Positions 1-9,428 of a stretch of 64,000 bases of DNA are shown in pieces. Position 1 is the stretch's first letter. Every line of letters starts with the position of its first letter. A program made the translations under genes and the position numbers. Origin of the DNA: Candidatus Thiobius zoothamnicola (GTDB lineage: Bacteria; Pseudomonadota; Gammaproteobacteria; Chromatiales; Chromatiaceae); NCBI GenBank assembly GCA_030826945.1, contig JAPQLC010000012.1:1-64000 (forward strand). The letters are read 5' to 3'. The notes under the pieces were generated by a model. That model did no database searches and had not been told where the DNA came from. It saw nothing but the letters and a program-made list of their open reading frames with translations.

Positions 1-49
1 TGGCCTTTAACTTTGCACCAAAGAAAAAAGCCTTTAGCTTGCTATTGAC

Positions 50-136
50 ACATAACGCCCGCCATAACCGGGAGCAAAAAGCAGAGCGAGGTACGAGCGG
101 CGCTTTTTGCGCTCCGTGTTTATGGCGTTGTTAGGC
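50..136 (+). other. attC-like recombination site (integron cassette end)
   Basis: An 87-bp imperfect palindrome begins with ACATAAC and ends with GTTAGGC, which fits the attC right-hand core GTTRRRY. Inner arms CGCCATAA (60-67) and TTATGGCG (120-127) pair. A second arm GGAGC plus AAAAAGC (71-82) pairs with GCTTTTT and GCTCC (102-115), leaving a small bulge. This is the architecture of an integron attC site. The left core deviates from RYYYAAC, and no integrase is visible in the window. Confidence 0.5.
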
Positions 137-215
137 TATGATTTTGCCATGGCTACTTGACTTAGACTACCCATTTTATACACTGCCACTTACGGAGCTT
201 GACAACTCCAGCAGG

Positions 216-400
216 CGGGCAAAACCGCAACCGGAAAGCAATGCGGTTTTTTTGTGCCCGACATCCGGCCTATGGCCGGGAGGCTTGGGGAATACAACAC
301 CCGAAAGGGGAATACCCAAGGCAGTACCTGTTGCTGTTGTCAACCTCCTGGCCGCCCAGATTTGATGCTGGGTTTTCTTACGCAACTTGACAATTGCCAC
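216..400 (+). promoter_or_regulatory. Structured leader upstream of symE-like gene
   Basis: About 185 bases before the symE-like gene are rich in inverted repeats. CGGGCA and AAACCGCA (216-229) pair with TGCGGTTT and TGCCCG (242-260). CCGGCC-TAT-GGCCGG forms a perfect hairpin at about 265-279. GGAGG and TTGGG near 279-290 can pair with CCCAA near 325 and CCTCC near 345. No convincing ORF is present. SymE of E. coli is controlled by an antisense RNA over its leader; a similar control here is inference. Confidence 0.35.
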
Positions 401-410
401 AGGAGCAACC

Positions 411-611
411 ATGAAAATACGCCACTTGAAAGTCCGTAAAGGCTTCCGGGATTATTACCTTAAAGATAAGCCCGGAGCAGGCAACCCTCCAACACCTTTT
501 ATTTTGCTGAAAGGTACTTGGCTTGAAAATGCTGGTTTTGTAATTGATACGCCACTATCGGTATATGTACAACAAAATTGCTTGATACTAACGCCACAAG
601 ACCCAACGTAG
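411..611 (+). CDS. symE: SymE-like toxin (type I toxin family)
   Basis: The product is 66 residues starting at ATG 411, with a good AGGAG at 401-405. It shows the SymE pattern: an N-terminal basic strand, a central PFILLKGTWLENAGF segment, and a C-terminal strand ending in LILTP. SymE proteins have an AbrB-like swapped-hairpin fold and act as RNA-cleaving or nucleoid-binding toxins repressed by an antisense RNA. The gene stands alone after an attC-like site and may be a gene cassette. Family assignment is from pattern recognition; activity is not shown. Confidence 0.65.
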   Translation: MKIRHLKVRKGFRDYYLKDKPGAGNPPTPFILLKGTWLENAGFVIDTPLSVYVQQNCLILTPQDPT

Positions 612-653
612 AAATACCCACCAAATTAACTGGGGATTTTTTATTTACCTAAT

Positions 654-690
654 AGTCTGTTTTGAGGGATTTCATCCCACAAAACAGACT
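654..690. repeat. Hairpin repeat, copy 1
   Basis: The outer arms AGTCTGTTTT and AAAACAGACT pair perfectly, and an inner stem GGGAT-TTC-ATCCC follows. A near copy lies at 1101-1129, where the inner stem reads GGGAC-TTC-GTCCC, a compensatory change. The element sits between the convergent symE-like and 696-992 genes and could also act as a bidirectional terminator. Confidence 0.6.
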
Positions 691-695
691 TAAGC

Positions 696-992
696 TTATA
701 TATCCCACGCTAGCTGACAGGAGGATTCGTGAACTACATCAGGAGCTCTAGCTATAAGTGATGAGTTTTTTTGAAGTTCTTCAAGTGTTATCCCTGGTGA
801 TAATTTTAAGCCATTAAACGGCATGTCATCAGTAATAAAGCCTACTTTCCTAGAAAAACCTTCAGGGTTCGATACAAACTCATATTTTTCGTCATCAGAG
901 TCAAAAGCCATTATGTCTGTAACAATGTCTTTACCCTCTTTTAAGGCTTGTGTGCATACGCTATTGATTTGTAATCTATATATTCTTGCCAT
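696..992 (-). CDS. Small hypothetical protein
   Basis: The product is 98 residues starting at ATG 992 (MARIYRLQI), preceded by GGAG about 12 bases upstream. It is soluble and acidic, without membrane segment or signal peptide. I do not recognise the family. The gene lies between two copies of a hairpin repeat (654-690 and 1101-1129) in an accessory region, opposite in direction to the symE-like gene, so it is probably a mobile or cassette-borne gene. Coding status is plausible but unproven. Confidence 0.5.
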   Translation of the reverse strand: MARIYRLQINSVCTQALKEGKDIVTDIMAFDSDDEKYEFVSNPEGFSRKVGFITDDMPFNGLKLSPGITLEELQKNSSLIARAPDVVHESSCQLAWDI

Positions 993-1100
993 GTTTGTTT
1001 TCTCCAAAATTCTTAGGTGTTATTTAGTTGATATAGGTCTTAGCTGTCTTATCTTTCTGTCCCCCTTAAAAAATGGTCGTATTTTTTTAGCCTAACAGCC

Positions 1101-1129
1101 TGTTTTGAGGGACTTCGTCCCACAAAACA
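1101..1129. repeat. Hairpin repeat, copy 2
   Basis: TGTTTTG-A-GGGAC-TTC-GTCCC-AC-AAAACA is the core of the repeat at 654-690, with an inner-stem base pair changed on both sides. The preceding GCCTAAC (1090-1096) matches the attC left-core consensus RYYYAAC, but no right core follows. Confidence 0.55.
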
Positions 1130-1195
1130 AGATTACAAGGTTTCCCGCTAATTCTGCCGGAATTTTTTCAAATGTTGCATTTAACTATTTGTTTT

Positions 1196-1640
1196 TCATA
1201 AAAAAATCTCTCTTTTTCTGCAAGTTGATGCCCAATTAACCGCGCGCGAGTCCTTTCTAACTGTTCTCTTTTTGTTCCACATTCGTCTCTTCTGAATATT
1301 CAATACCACGTCATCCAGTGCCCAATCCGATACCGGACAATCAGTTTCCTTGGGGAAGTAACACTGCAATAAGCCATTGATTTGTTCATTCATGCCACGT
1401 TACCAAGGTGAATAAGGGTCAACAGTCGGCTCTTACGATCCGTATGCGTCGCCAAATCTTCACGCTCAGGGAGGCTGACGATAACGCCAGTGTGGACGGC
1501 GTTTGTGGCGTCTATGCCAAAGATGTTTATGCCAAGTGCCACCGTCTTTGGCGTCGTCGTAAATCGATTGATAGAGCACTTCAGGACTCAGGTGCATGCG
1601 CGGGTCATCAGGGCAATGCTCAAGTAGCTTGGCGCTGATG
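1196..1640 (-). pseudogene. Degenerate IS30-family transposase remnant
   Basis: Reading the minus strand from about 1610, fragments match the IS30-type DDE transposase order. First comes a segment like LSPEVLYQSIY, then after frame breaks DPYSPW, a stop, RG, and NEQINGLLQCYFPKETD. The stop codon replaces the Gln of the usual SPWQRG motif near 1396. The C-terminal part runs on to 1196. Several stops and frame changes show that the gene is dead. No intact inverted terminal repeats were found. Confidence 0.65.
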
Positions 1641-2222
1641 ATACCGGGTGATCAATTCTGCTTGCGCCAAAGCGTGATGACAGACCATAGTGACTACTGA
1701 AGACTACGCCTTGCACTGGCAAATTGAATCTGCCAGCAACAAATGTGCTGCAAAGCGCATTATGTGATTCATCCTGAAATCTCTGAGACAATATCGCGGA
1801 GATGGCGCGTACTGAACATGATGATTGATCGATTCAATTTTAAGGGTTGTTCTCTAAGATCAATCTGAGTTCAGGCAAATTAGGTAAAAACTACGCGGAA
1901 CGCAACGCCAAACAGCGCGATGCGATAATGGCGATTATTCTGCCGGATGGTGTATTTTTCTGCGGTAGCGTGCATACACAGCAAACTGTGGTCGGTTTGA
2001 TCGACGCGTGTCAATGGAAGAATTGAGGCATCTGTAAACAGGCTTTGGCATAAGTGAGGCCAAACCTGTCTTTCAAAATTCAACGGATAAATCAGCATAA
2101 TCGGATGCCTGATTATTCCACATCGGCAACATCTACACATTTTGTTGCGCATAGCGGATCATCTGGCTAATTTCCCCCAAAACACACGCTTCAATCACTA
2201 AAGGCTCCGTACAAAAATACTT
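1641..2222. other. Non-coding or decayed DNA
   Basis: No credible gene is visible on either strand. The short open frames lack ribosome sites and family features. The stretch probably contains further mobile-element debris next to the IS30 remnant. Confidence 0.5.
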
Positions 2223-2242
2223 AGGAAATATAGGTATTTCCT
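2223..2242. promoter_or_regulatory. Perfect palindrome upstream of tssA (operator-like)
   Basis: AGGAAATA-TAGG-TATTTCCT has two perfect 8-base arms around a 4-base spacer. It lies about 100 bases before the first type VI gene. The symmetry suits a dimeric repressor or activator site. It is AT-rich and has no following T-run, so it is not terminator-like. Confidence 0.4.
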
Positions 2243-2340
2243 GTTTACAATGCGCCTGGATGAAATGCCGCTGGAAAATCCGGCCTTCAACCGCCTGTTA
2301 AGAACCTCAGCCAATCCATACTTTCTTGACAAGGACTAAC

Positions 2341-3753
2341 ATGCTTGAAACATTACTTGCGCCAATTGACGCAGGGCGTCCCACAGGCATTTGCGAAGAA
2401 GACGACGCACTGCTGGAAGAACTCGAAGAAATCATGCTGAAATATGGTTCACTACACCAGAACAGCATTGATTGGTCTAAAGTCGAAGCCTTATGCACTC
2501 AGATATTACGCAGCCAATGCAAACATTATCGCGTACTGCTGCACCTGATCACTTGCTGGCTGAATAAACGCGACATCGCCAGTCTGCTGGACAGCCTGCA
2601 ACTGTTAAACGGCTTCATTACGCAATATTGGATTGACGGCCACCCAAGACCTGGCGAGGCGCATACGCCATATCGTAAAAAACTGGTCGAGCAAATTCTA
2701 TTCAGAATCGATCAGGGAGCAGCTCGTATCCTGGGTGATACGGATACATTAACAGCCGGCCACTACGAAGCACTGGAGGAAGTCTGTACAGCGCTCCAAC
2801 AACAAGCCCAACAAAAAGCCTTCACCCCGGGATTGAAAAAACTGACGGGCCGCCTGAAAGCGATTAAACCCGCTCAAGAAACATCGGCAAGTACCCAAGC
2901 CACCGCAGAACAGCCACTTACGACATCCAGCGATACAAATTCCACCGACCAGACGCCGCCGAAATTGGCCGATCTCGGCGATGAGCGTCAAATAAAACGA
3001 CTTTTGCTGAGCCTGGGCGACCTTATCAACCAACAAGATACCTCTGACCCACTGGGCTATCAAATCCGGCGCTATGCGCTCTGGTCCGGCCTGCAATCCA
3101 CTCCGCCTCTCAATGCGCATGGCGAAAGCGAGCTGGCACCCCCGCCAGTTGACCTCATCAATGGATATGTCGATCAAATGAACTCAGGAAAATACAGCCT
3201 TGAGTTATTACGCAACATTGAAAAAAGCGTCACCGCCAGCCCATTCTGGCTGACAGGCTCCTTACATACAGCGGTGACCACCCAATTCTTAGGCTATCCA
3301 TCCGCCGCTCAGGCTATCCTGCGCATGATTCTGGCGTTATTGGAGCGTTTGCCAGCTTTAACCCAGGCCAAATTTGACGGTGGTTTACCTTATTTGGATG
3401 AACCTTACCTTAACGAAGTATTACAGCTCATCCAGGCACCAGATTCCCCCCACAACCCCAGCCCGATGGATGTGGAATGGTCAGCCCTGCAAGCAACCTG
3501 GCATGAACTGCGCGAAAACCAAGGCATTAGCGCTGTACTGGAGCAAGTCGAACAACAACAACGGAATGCGGGCAATTTGCGTCAACAACATTATTTGAAA
3601 TTATTAGCGGCTGAACAATTGCAAGCGGCTGGCCTGCAACAAGTCGGCAAAGACCTCCTGACTGCTGTCCCGGAGCACATGAAAACCTTATCGGTTAGCG
3701 AGTGGGAACCAGACTATCTGCAAAGCGTGCAATCCATCCTAGGAGAACGATAA
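2341..3753 (+). CDS. tssA: Type VI secretion protein TssA
   Basis: The product is about 470 residues from ATG 2341, with AAGGA just upstream. The N-terminus (residues 1-110) has the ImpA_N pattern, with GRPTGICEEDDALLEELEEI and the conserved block around HPRPGE. A variable low-complexity stretch rich in Gln, Thr and Ser (about 175-220) leads to a VasJ/ImpA-type C-terminal domain. TssA caps the growing tail tube and sheath and links it to the membrane complex. Its stop codon (TAA, 3751-3753) is followed immediately by the tssM ATG, so the two genes are coupled. Upstream DNA is decayed, so this is the first gene of the cluster here. Confidence 0.85.
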   Translation: MLETLLAPIDAGRPTGICEEDDALLEELEEIMLKYGSLHQNSIDWSKVEALCTQILRSQCKHYRVLLHLITCWLNKRDIASLLDSLQLLNGFITQYWIDGHPRPGEAHTPYRKKLVEQILFRIDQGAARILGDTDTLTAGHYEALEEVCTALQQQAQQKAFTPGLKKLTGRLKAIKPAQETSASTQATAEQPLTTSSDTNSTDQTPPKLADLGDERQIKRLLLSLGDLINQQDTSDPLGYQIRRYALWSGLQSTPPLNAHGESELAPPPVDLINGYVDQMNSGKYSLELLRNIEKSVTASPFWLTGSLHTAVTTQFLGYPSAAQAILRMILALLERLPALTQAKFDGGLPYLDEPYLNEVLQLIQAPDSPHNPSPMDVEWSALQATWHELRENQGISAVLEQVEQQQRNAGNLRQQHYLKLLAAEQLQAAGLQQVGKDLLTAVPEHMKTLSVSEWEPDYLQSVQSILGER

Positions 3754-6700
3754 ATGGCTTTAAATACAAGTTCTGTGACGAACGTCGGTTTTCTCAGTAA
3801 GCTCTTCGGCTGGATCAAACCACTGTTCGTGCATGTCAAAAACTCAGCGACTGTTTTATTCATCCTGGGTCTGTTAATTGGTCTGACACTGCTGTGGTGG
3901 CTGGGGCCAAAATGGCAGATAAGCGGAGGATATCCCCTTGAGCCTATTCTGGTCAGAAGTCTGATCACGCTTGGTGCCTTTTTATTGCTCACCGTGATCA
4001 TCGCGGTCCATACCCGACGCAAACTGAGAAAGATCGAACAGGAGCGCGCGAAACAGGAACGCGACGAACGCGACCCGGTCATGCCTTTTCTGGAGGAACT
4101 GGATAACCAATTCAACCAGAACCTCAAGGAAATGCGGGAGACCATCGGTACCCGGGATTTTCTCTACAAACTCCCCTGGTATATGGTGGTCGGCGCGGAA
4201 AACTCCGGCAAAACCAGTCTGATTAACCGCTCTGATCAAAACTTCACTCAAAGCACCTACAGCCGCAGCAAAAAAAAGCGCAAACAGGTGGAGCTGCCCT
4301 ACAAAATTGACTGGTGGATCAGTAATGACGCCGTGATCATTGACCCGGACGGCGAACTGATCAGCGATCAGACACCATCAGGCTATGAAACCTATGAAAA
4401 CTTTCCGCAACGCGTGTGGGAGCATTGCATACACTGGCTGGAAACCAAGCGCAGCCGTCGTCCTTTGAATGGCATTGTGCTGACCATTGATCTGCCTTCC
4501 ATTCTGGTGATGCGCGTCAGCGACCGCAAACATTATGCAGAATTATTGCGGGTGAAATTGCGCGACCTGATTGAAACCCTGGGCACCCGCCTGCCAGTCT
4601 ATATCGTATTGACCAAATTTGACCTGCTTGAAGGCTTCGACGACTTTTTCTACAACCTGCCGCGCTCAGCCCGCGAAGAAACCTTCGGCTTCACTTTCTC
4701 CATGGATTCCCTGCGCGATGCTGACCGCTGGCTGGAAGAACTGGAACAACATTACGACACTTTCCTGCAAAATCTGAATGACACCATTTTTGATGCTTTA
4801 GCCAATACGCACAGCCAAAAGGCACGCCATGCCTTGTTCTCCTTCAGCCGACAACTGGCCGGTATTAAAGAAACCTTGCTCGAATTTCTGTCCGACATAC
4901 TGGAAAGTGACCGTTACGCCACAGCGGCACTGGTACGGGGCCTGTATCTCACTTCGGTTTACCAACAAGGCATACCGCAAAATACTTATGTCCAGGCCTC
5001 GGCGGCCTCATTCAACCTGCCTGCCCGGATCGAAGCCGCCAAATCCATCCAACGCTCCATCACTTACTTTTCCAAATCGCTGTTCCAGCAAGTCATCTAC
5101 CCGGAAGCCGGGCTTGCTGGTGACAATATGCGTGTGGCGCGCAACAAACGGCGCATTTTCGTTCTGGCCAGCACGGTCGCCGGATTAGGCGGCATATTGG
5201 TCGTTGGTGGCTGGCATTTTTATTATGAAAAAAATATTCACGCCTCACAGGTGGTGCTCGAACAAAGCAAGGCGTTCATGCAAAGCACCATTGATGAAAG
5301 CATTGATGTCACTGGCCGAAACCTGTTGGAGCCGCTTAACCACATCCGCACCGCCACCTCGGCCTACGGCCAGTATCGTGATCAATGGTTTTTACTCGCC
5401 GACATGGGCCTGTATCAAGGCCACGTCATTGGCCCGAAAGTCGAAGACACTTATTTGAATCTGCTTTCGTCCCGATATTTACGCGCCCTGGGTACTGGCC
5501 TGATTGAAGAAATCAACCAAGCCACCCCCGGCAGCAGTGAGAAGCTCTCCGCATTGCGCGTATACCGGATGATTGAAGACCAAAGCAACCGCCACAAACA
5601 TATCGTGTTGAACTGGATGGAAACCAAGTGGCACCGATACTTTGAAGGCCAAAGCGACATCCAGCGTCAATTGTTGATGCATCTTGACTACGCCATGGAT
5701 TATGTCGAATCCGATCTGCCCGAATATGCTGAGGAAGTTCGCCAGGCCCAAAATGAACTGGGCGAATTACCCGCTCCGCAACGGGTCTACCAAATCATCA
5801 AACAACGCTCGGAAATTGAATTAAATCGCGGTGTCGATATTCGCCAGCATATGGGTGAAGCCTTCAACACCATCTACCAGCATCACCCCAAACAACCGGA
5901 TGAATTCGCCATCCAGCCCATTTTCACCGCATCAGCCTATAAAGATTATTTCGTCGAAGAAAATCAGAATGTAATTGATCTCGCCGTGATCGACCAATGG
6001 GTGCTGGGCGAACGCGATACCGTCAAATACAGTGAAGAAGACAAAAAACAACTCTCAGATGCCATCCGCTCACTGTATATCAACGACTATCTGGACACCT
6101 GGAAACGCACCTTAGGCCTGTTAAAAGTCAAACACTTTAACCATATCGGTGACGCATCCGAGGTACTGGAGAAACTGACCGGGCCAACCGATCCCTTACG
6201 CCGCTTGATTGAGGCCGTTAAACAAAACGCCGAAATCTATCCGGCACTGGACATTGAAGCGGAGAAAAAACTGTTGGCTGACGACGCCAACCGGCGTGAG
6301 GCCAAACGCATATTGCGTAACTTCAAAGGGCTGCTCAGCCTGCTCGAAAAAGGCGACAAGGAAACGCCTTATTACGAAGTCTTGATGCAAACATTGACCG
6401 CCACCTATGACTATATCGCTGGCATCCAGAATGCGCCGGATCGCGGCAGAGCCGCATTAAAAGCCGCGCGCAACCGTTTCCAACTGGATGGCACCGACCC
6501 CATCTATGCGCTTGAACGGGTCGCTGCGGGCCTGCCGGAACCTCTCTCTGCGCAAATACAAAACGTCGCGCAGGAATCCTGGAAAGTCTTGCTGGTCAAA
6601 GCACTGCAAGCCTTGGAAAAGAAATGGGATGAGGAAATCTACCAGTTCTACCAGGAGCGTTTCGCCCAACGTTATCCCTTCAATCCGACCGCCAAGGTAG

Positions 6701-7347
6701 ATGCCTCACTGGAAGACTTTGAACAATTCTTCGGCCAACAAGGCAAGCTCAGTGAGTTCTACACCAAGTACCTGAAAGTGTTCCTGGAAGATAACTTGAG
6801 TGCCTTGTATTCCGAAGAAGCGGAAGACTATCTGGTGGACACCGACATGTTGAACCAGCTTAAAGCCGCCTGGGACATACAAGACGGCTTCTTCGATCCA
6901 CGCGGCGCGCTTAATATCAACTTCAATCTGGAGCCGCTTGCCCTATCCTCCAACCAGCGGCGCAGTGTACTCAACATTGACGGACAATTGATTTCCTATA
7001 ATCATGGCCCCTCCCACGCCAGCCAATTAATCTGGCCCAACACACTGCGCAAAGGCGCGGAAAGTAAAATAACCCTGATCAGTCGCCTGGGACGCAGCCA
7101 AATTCTCCGTCACCAGGGACCATGGTCATGGTTCCGTTTACTGGATCAGGCGGAAATCAATGGCGCAGACAATAATATGCTGGATATCACCTTCCAATTA
7201 GGGAAAGGCCGGATGCGCTACCGCATTCACTCAGAAAAAAGCAACAGCCCTTTGCTTCGACAGCTTTTCAAGAATTTCTCTCTGCCGCGTACTTTGTTAA
7301 AGAAGCGATATACGCCAGCCAAAGGCACCACTGTCGCAACCCGATAA
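3754..7347 (+). CDS. tssM: Type VI secretion membrane protein TssM (IcmF)
   Basis: The product is 1197 residues, normal for TssM. Two membrane segments (about 30-51 and 69-88) are followed by a cytoplasmic GTPase-like domain with Walker A GAENSGKTSLINRS near 147. A third membrane segment near 468-489 precedes a large periplasmic region of the IcmF-related type. TssM forms the inner-membrane to outer-membrane channel of the secretion baseplate together with TssL and TssJ. Neither partner is encoded in the window, so the rest of the system must lie elsewhere or be lost. The gene lies directly after tssA and is intact. Confidence 0.92.
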   Translation: MALNTSSVTNVGFLSKLFGWIKPLFVHVKNSATVLFILGLLIGLTLLWWLGPKWQISGGYPLEPILVRSLITLGAFLLLTVIIAVHTRRKLRKIEQERAKQERDERDPVMPFLEELDNQFNQNLKEMRETIGTRDFLYKLPWYMVVGAENSGKTSLINRSDQNFTQSTYSRSKKKRKQVELPYKIDWWISNDAVIIDPDGELISDQTPSGYETYENFPQRVWEHCIHWLETKRSRRPLNGIVLTIDLPSILVMRVSDRKHYAELLRVKLRDLIETLGTRLPVYIVLTKFDLLEGFDDFFYNLPRSAREETFGFTFSMDSLRDADRWLEELEQHYDTFLQNLNDTIFDALANTHSQKARHALFSFSRQLAGIKETLLEFLSDILESDRYATAALVRGLYLTSVYQQGIPQNTYVQASAASFNLPARIEAAKSIQRSITYFSKSLFQQVIYPEAGLAGDNMRVARNKRRIFVLASTVAGLGGILVVGGWHFYYEKNIHASQVVLEQSKAFMQSTIDESIDVTGRNLLEPLNHIRTATSAYGQYRDQWFLLADMGLYQGHVIGPKVEDTYLNLLSSRYLRALGTGLIEEINQATPGSSEKLSALRVYRMIEDQSNRHKHIVLNWMETKWHRYFEGQSDIQRQLLMHLDYAMDYVESDLPEYAEEVRQAQNELGELPAPQRVYQIIKQRSEIELNRGVDIRQHMGEAFNTIYQHHPKQPDEFAIQPIFTASAYKDYFVEENQNVIDLAVIDQWVLGERDTVKYSEEDKKQLSDAIRSLYINDYLDTWKRTLGLLKVKHFNHIGDASEVLEKLTGPTDPLRRLIEAVKQNAEIYPALDIEAEKKLLADDANRREAKRILRNFKGLLSLLEKGDKETPYYEVLMQTLTATYDYIAGIQNAPDRGRAALKAARNRFQLDGTDPIYALERVAAGLPEPLSAQIQNVAQESWKVLLVKALQALEKKWDEEIYQFYQERFAQRYPFNPTAKVDASLEDFEQFFGQQGKLSEFYTKYLKVFLEDNLSALYSEEAEDYLVDTDMLNQLKAAWDIQDGFFDPRGALNINFNLEPLALSSNQRRSVLNIDGQLISYNHGPSHASQLIWPNTLRKGAESKITLISRLGRSQILRHQGPWSWFRLLDQAEINGADNNMLDITFQLGKGRMRYRIHSEKSNSPLLRQLFKNFSLPRTLLKKRYTPAKGTTVATR

Positions 7348-7356
7348 GGCCACGCT

Positions 7357-8658
7357 ATGAGAGAAGAAAGCTTTTATGCAGCGTCCCATAACTTGCGCCT
7401 GACGTCAGATCCGGAACAAATTGAAGACAATGACCACTATCAGGCGATACGTCATCAGATCAACAACCGGATGGGCCTCCCCGATTGGGACAAAATCAAA
7501 CAACACGCCGAACAACTGGAGCGCGAAGCCGGATTTAATCTACTGGCCGCCATCTATTACGCCACAGCATTGGCAAAAACCGAAGGCGTCAAAGGCCTGG
7601 CGAACGGCCTGGAAATCACTCTGGTCGCTCTTCATCAACAGGCCGGAGGCCGGAAAAACGCACCCCAGGCGGCGGCGAATGCGCTGAACTGGATGGCCAG
7701 TCGGGTCAATGAGCAAATCCCTCCCGACCAGCCGGTCCAAGCAGACTTAAGTTTGTTGTATCGATGCGAGCGCGCCTGCTACCTGCTGACGCGGAAGATC
7801 CCAAAAGACGTATTCAACCTGCAAACACTGCAACACGCGATTACGCAACAAATCGAGAGTAAACTGACGCCGCCAGACGATCCGGCACCAGAAGAAGAGG
7901 AATTCGATGCTGCCCCCCCCAGCCCGAAGAAATCATCACTCCCGCTCGGCGTCGCATTGGTGTCCACACTGGTGGTGGTGCTTATCGGCGAATTGTTGAT
8001 CTGGTCGGTCAACCCTATTGGGCCGGATGAATCCCCAACCACCTCCAATTCACGGGAACTGGTGCGCCATCCGCTTGACCAGATAGCACCGCAAACCACC
8101 CAACCCCAAATCCTGAATGCGCAGGACGTTCAGACGATACGGCAAACCTATCAGACGCCACATCTGCAACAAGCCAAAGAACAAGTCATTGCGCTTTACT
8201 CAGAAGCCATCCAACGTCACTTGCAGGCACACAAAACCGGCAACATCGTTCAGGCCGAACAACTGCTTGAAACACTCAGCCGACTCTACCCGGATGCCCC
8301 GCAAATCGAACAGCAAAGATCGACCTTGCAAACTTATCTGACCACGCAACGCGAACCCATAGACACCCTATTGCAACGCTTCAGGAAATTCCGCACCCAG
8401 GCGGCCAATCTCAACCAGGCCATCCAAAAACTGGATAAGAAAAGCCGCCTGAACCGCACCATAAGGGAACTGGGAAAAGCGCTGGAGAATTACGCCATCA
8501 GCCTTTCGCCGCTGTTAGCAAGAAGCCTATACATTGAAGATCAACAGCAACAAAAGAATCACCCAGCCGCCCAACGAGCCTTGGACAAACTCAACCAACA
8601 AATTAACGCCCTGTCTTTATACGCCCACACGTTGCAGGAGATGCTTGATCAGCCGTAG
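7357..8658 (+). CDS. VasL-like / TssA-related type VI secretion protein
   Basis: The product is 433 residues, starting 9 bases after tssM. The N-terminal third resembles the ImpA_N domain of TssA (tryptophan-rich helical block near residues 45-100). An acidic Pro/Glu linker (about 168-192) leads to one membrane segment (about 194-216), then a coiled helical C-terminal part rich in Gln and Leu. This order (ImpA-like domain, single membrane span, helical tail) is that of VasL-type proteins found beside tssM in Vibrio-like systems. Its exact function is poorly known. It closes the three-gene operon; the next gene, gph, is convergent. Confidence 0.7.
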   Translation: MREESFYAASHNLRLTSDPEQIEDNDHYQAIRHQINNRMGLPDWDKIKQHAEQLEREAGFNLLAAIYYATALAKTEGVKGLANGLEITLVALHQQAGGRKNAPQAAANALNWMASRVNEQIPPDQPVQADLSLLYRCERACYLLTRKIPKDVFNLQTLQHAITQQIESKLTPPDDPAPEEEEFDAAPPSPKKSSLPLGVALVSTLVVVLIGELLIWSVNPIGPDESPTTSNSRELVRHPLDQIAPQTTQPQILNAQDVQTIRQTYQTPHLQQAKEQVIALYSEAIQRHLQAHKTGNIVQAEQLLETLSRLYPDAPQIEQQRSTLQTYLTTQREPIDTLLQRFRKFRTQAANLNQAIQKLDKKSRLNRTIRELGKALENYAISLSPLLARSLYIEDQQQQKNHPAAQRALDKLNQQINALSLYAHTLQEMLDQP

Positions 8659-8747
8659 CGCGTCATTTGTCCAATAACGGCATAGCATTGCAATACGATG
8701 CAATAGTTGCCACTGGAACAAGCGACGCTCTGCAGAGGGCTATGTTG

Positions 8748-9428
8748 TTAATGCTTCGGATAGTCTAAATGCGTCCGCAATTCGACCATCGAATCAATCA
8801 CCAAATCCGGCTCATAGATCCGGATATCCTCGCCATGATTGTAACCATAGCTCATGCAAACAATCTGGAATCCAGCAGCGCGCGCCGCCGTCACATCGCT
8901 TTTGGAATCGCCTAACATCAAAGATTGGTCTGCGCGGACGCTAAAATGCTCAGCGGCATGCAGCAAGGGACGTGGATCGGGTTTTTTAACCGGCAAGGTA
9001 TCGCCCGATATCACAATGCCGAATGCATCATAAATCCCCAGATCTTGCAGCAGCGGCTTGGTGAACCGCTCTGCCTTGTTGGTCACACAACCCAACAAAT
9101 AACCAGCAGACTGCAGATAATCCAGACCTTCGCGGATTCCCGGGTAAAGGGTTGAGCGCTTGGAGGTGTTCTCGGCATAAAGTTCAAGGAACATCGGGTA
9201 AGCTTTGGCGAAATCCTCTTCCGGCGGTTCACCATCCAATTGCCCCACCAAAGCCCGGCGGCACAACCGTTCAACCCCGTTACCCACCCAATCGCGCACC
9301 TTGGCTTCGCCGTGCGGCGGGCGTCCCAAACGCCGCATCAGTTCATCAACACAAAAAGCCAAGTCGGGCACGCTGTCAACCAGCGTGCCGTCCACGTCAA
9401 TCAGGACCATCTCAGGCTTGTTTAACAT
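8748..9428 (-). CDS. gph: Phosphoglycolate phosphatase
   Basis: The product is 226 residues of the HAD superfamily. Motif [10 protein letters not shown] is near residue 11, motif II Thr lies in CVTNK, the Lys of motif III is in VKKPDPRP, and motif IV is in MLGDSKSDV. It removes 2-phosphoglycolate, made by the RuBisCO oxygenase reaction or DNA repair, which suits a carboxysome-bearing autotroph. The start codon lies inside the end of rpe (7-base overlap), so rpe and gph are translated together. A related HAD phosphatase cannot be excluded, but the rpe-gph pairing is typical. Confidence 0.88.
   Translation of the reverse strand: MLNKPEMVLIDVDGTLVDSVPDLAFCVDELMRRLGRPPHGEAKVRDWVGNGVERLCRRALVGQLDGEPPEEDFAKAYPMFLELYAENTSKRSTLYPGIREGLDYLQSAGYLLGCVTNKAERFTKPLLQDLGIYDAFGIVISGDTLPVKKPDPRPLLHAAEHFSVRADQSLMLGDSKSDVTAARAAGFQIVCMSYGYNHGEDIRIYEPDLVIDSMVELRTHLDYPKH

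Noticed and set aside
1880..2152. Minus-strand ORF of 90 codons
   Set aside because: There is no start context, and its Cys- and His-rich composition is without any domain pattern; probably decayed DNA.
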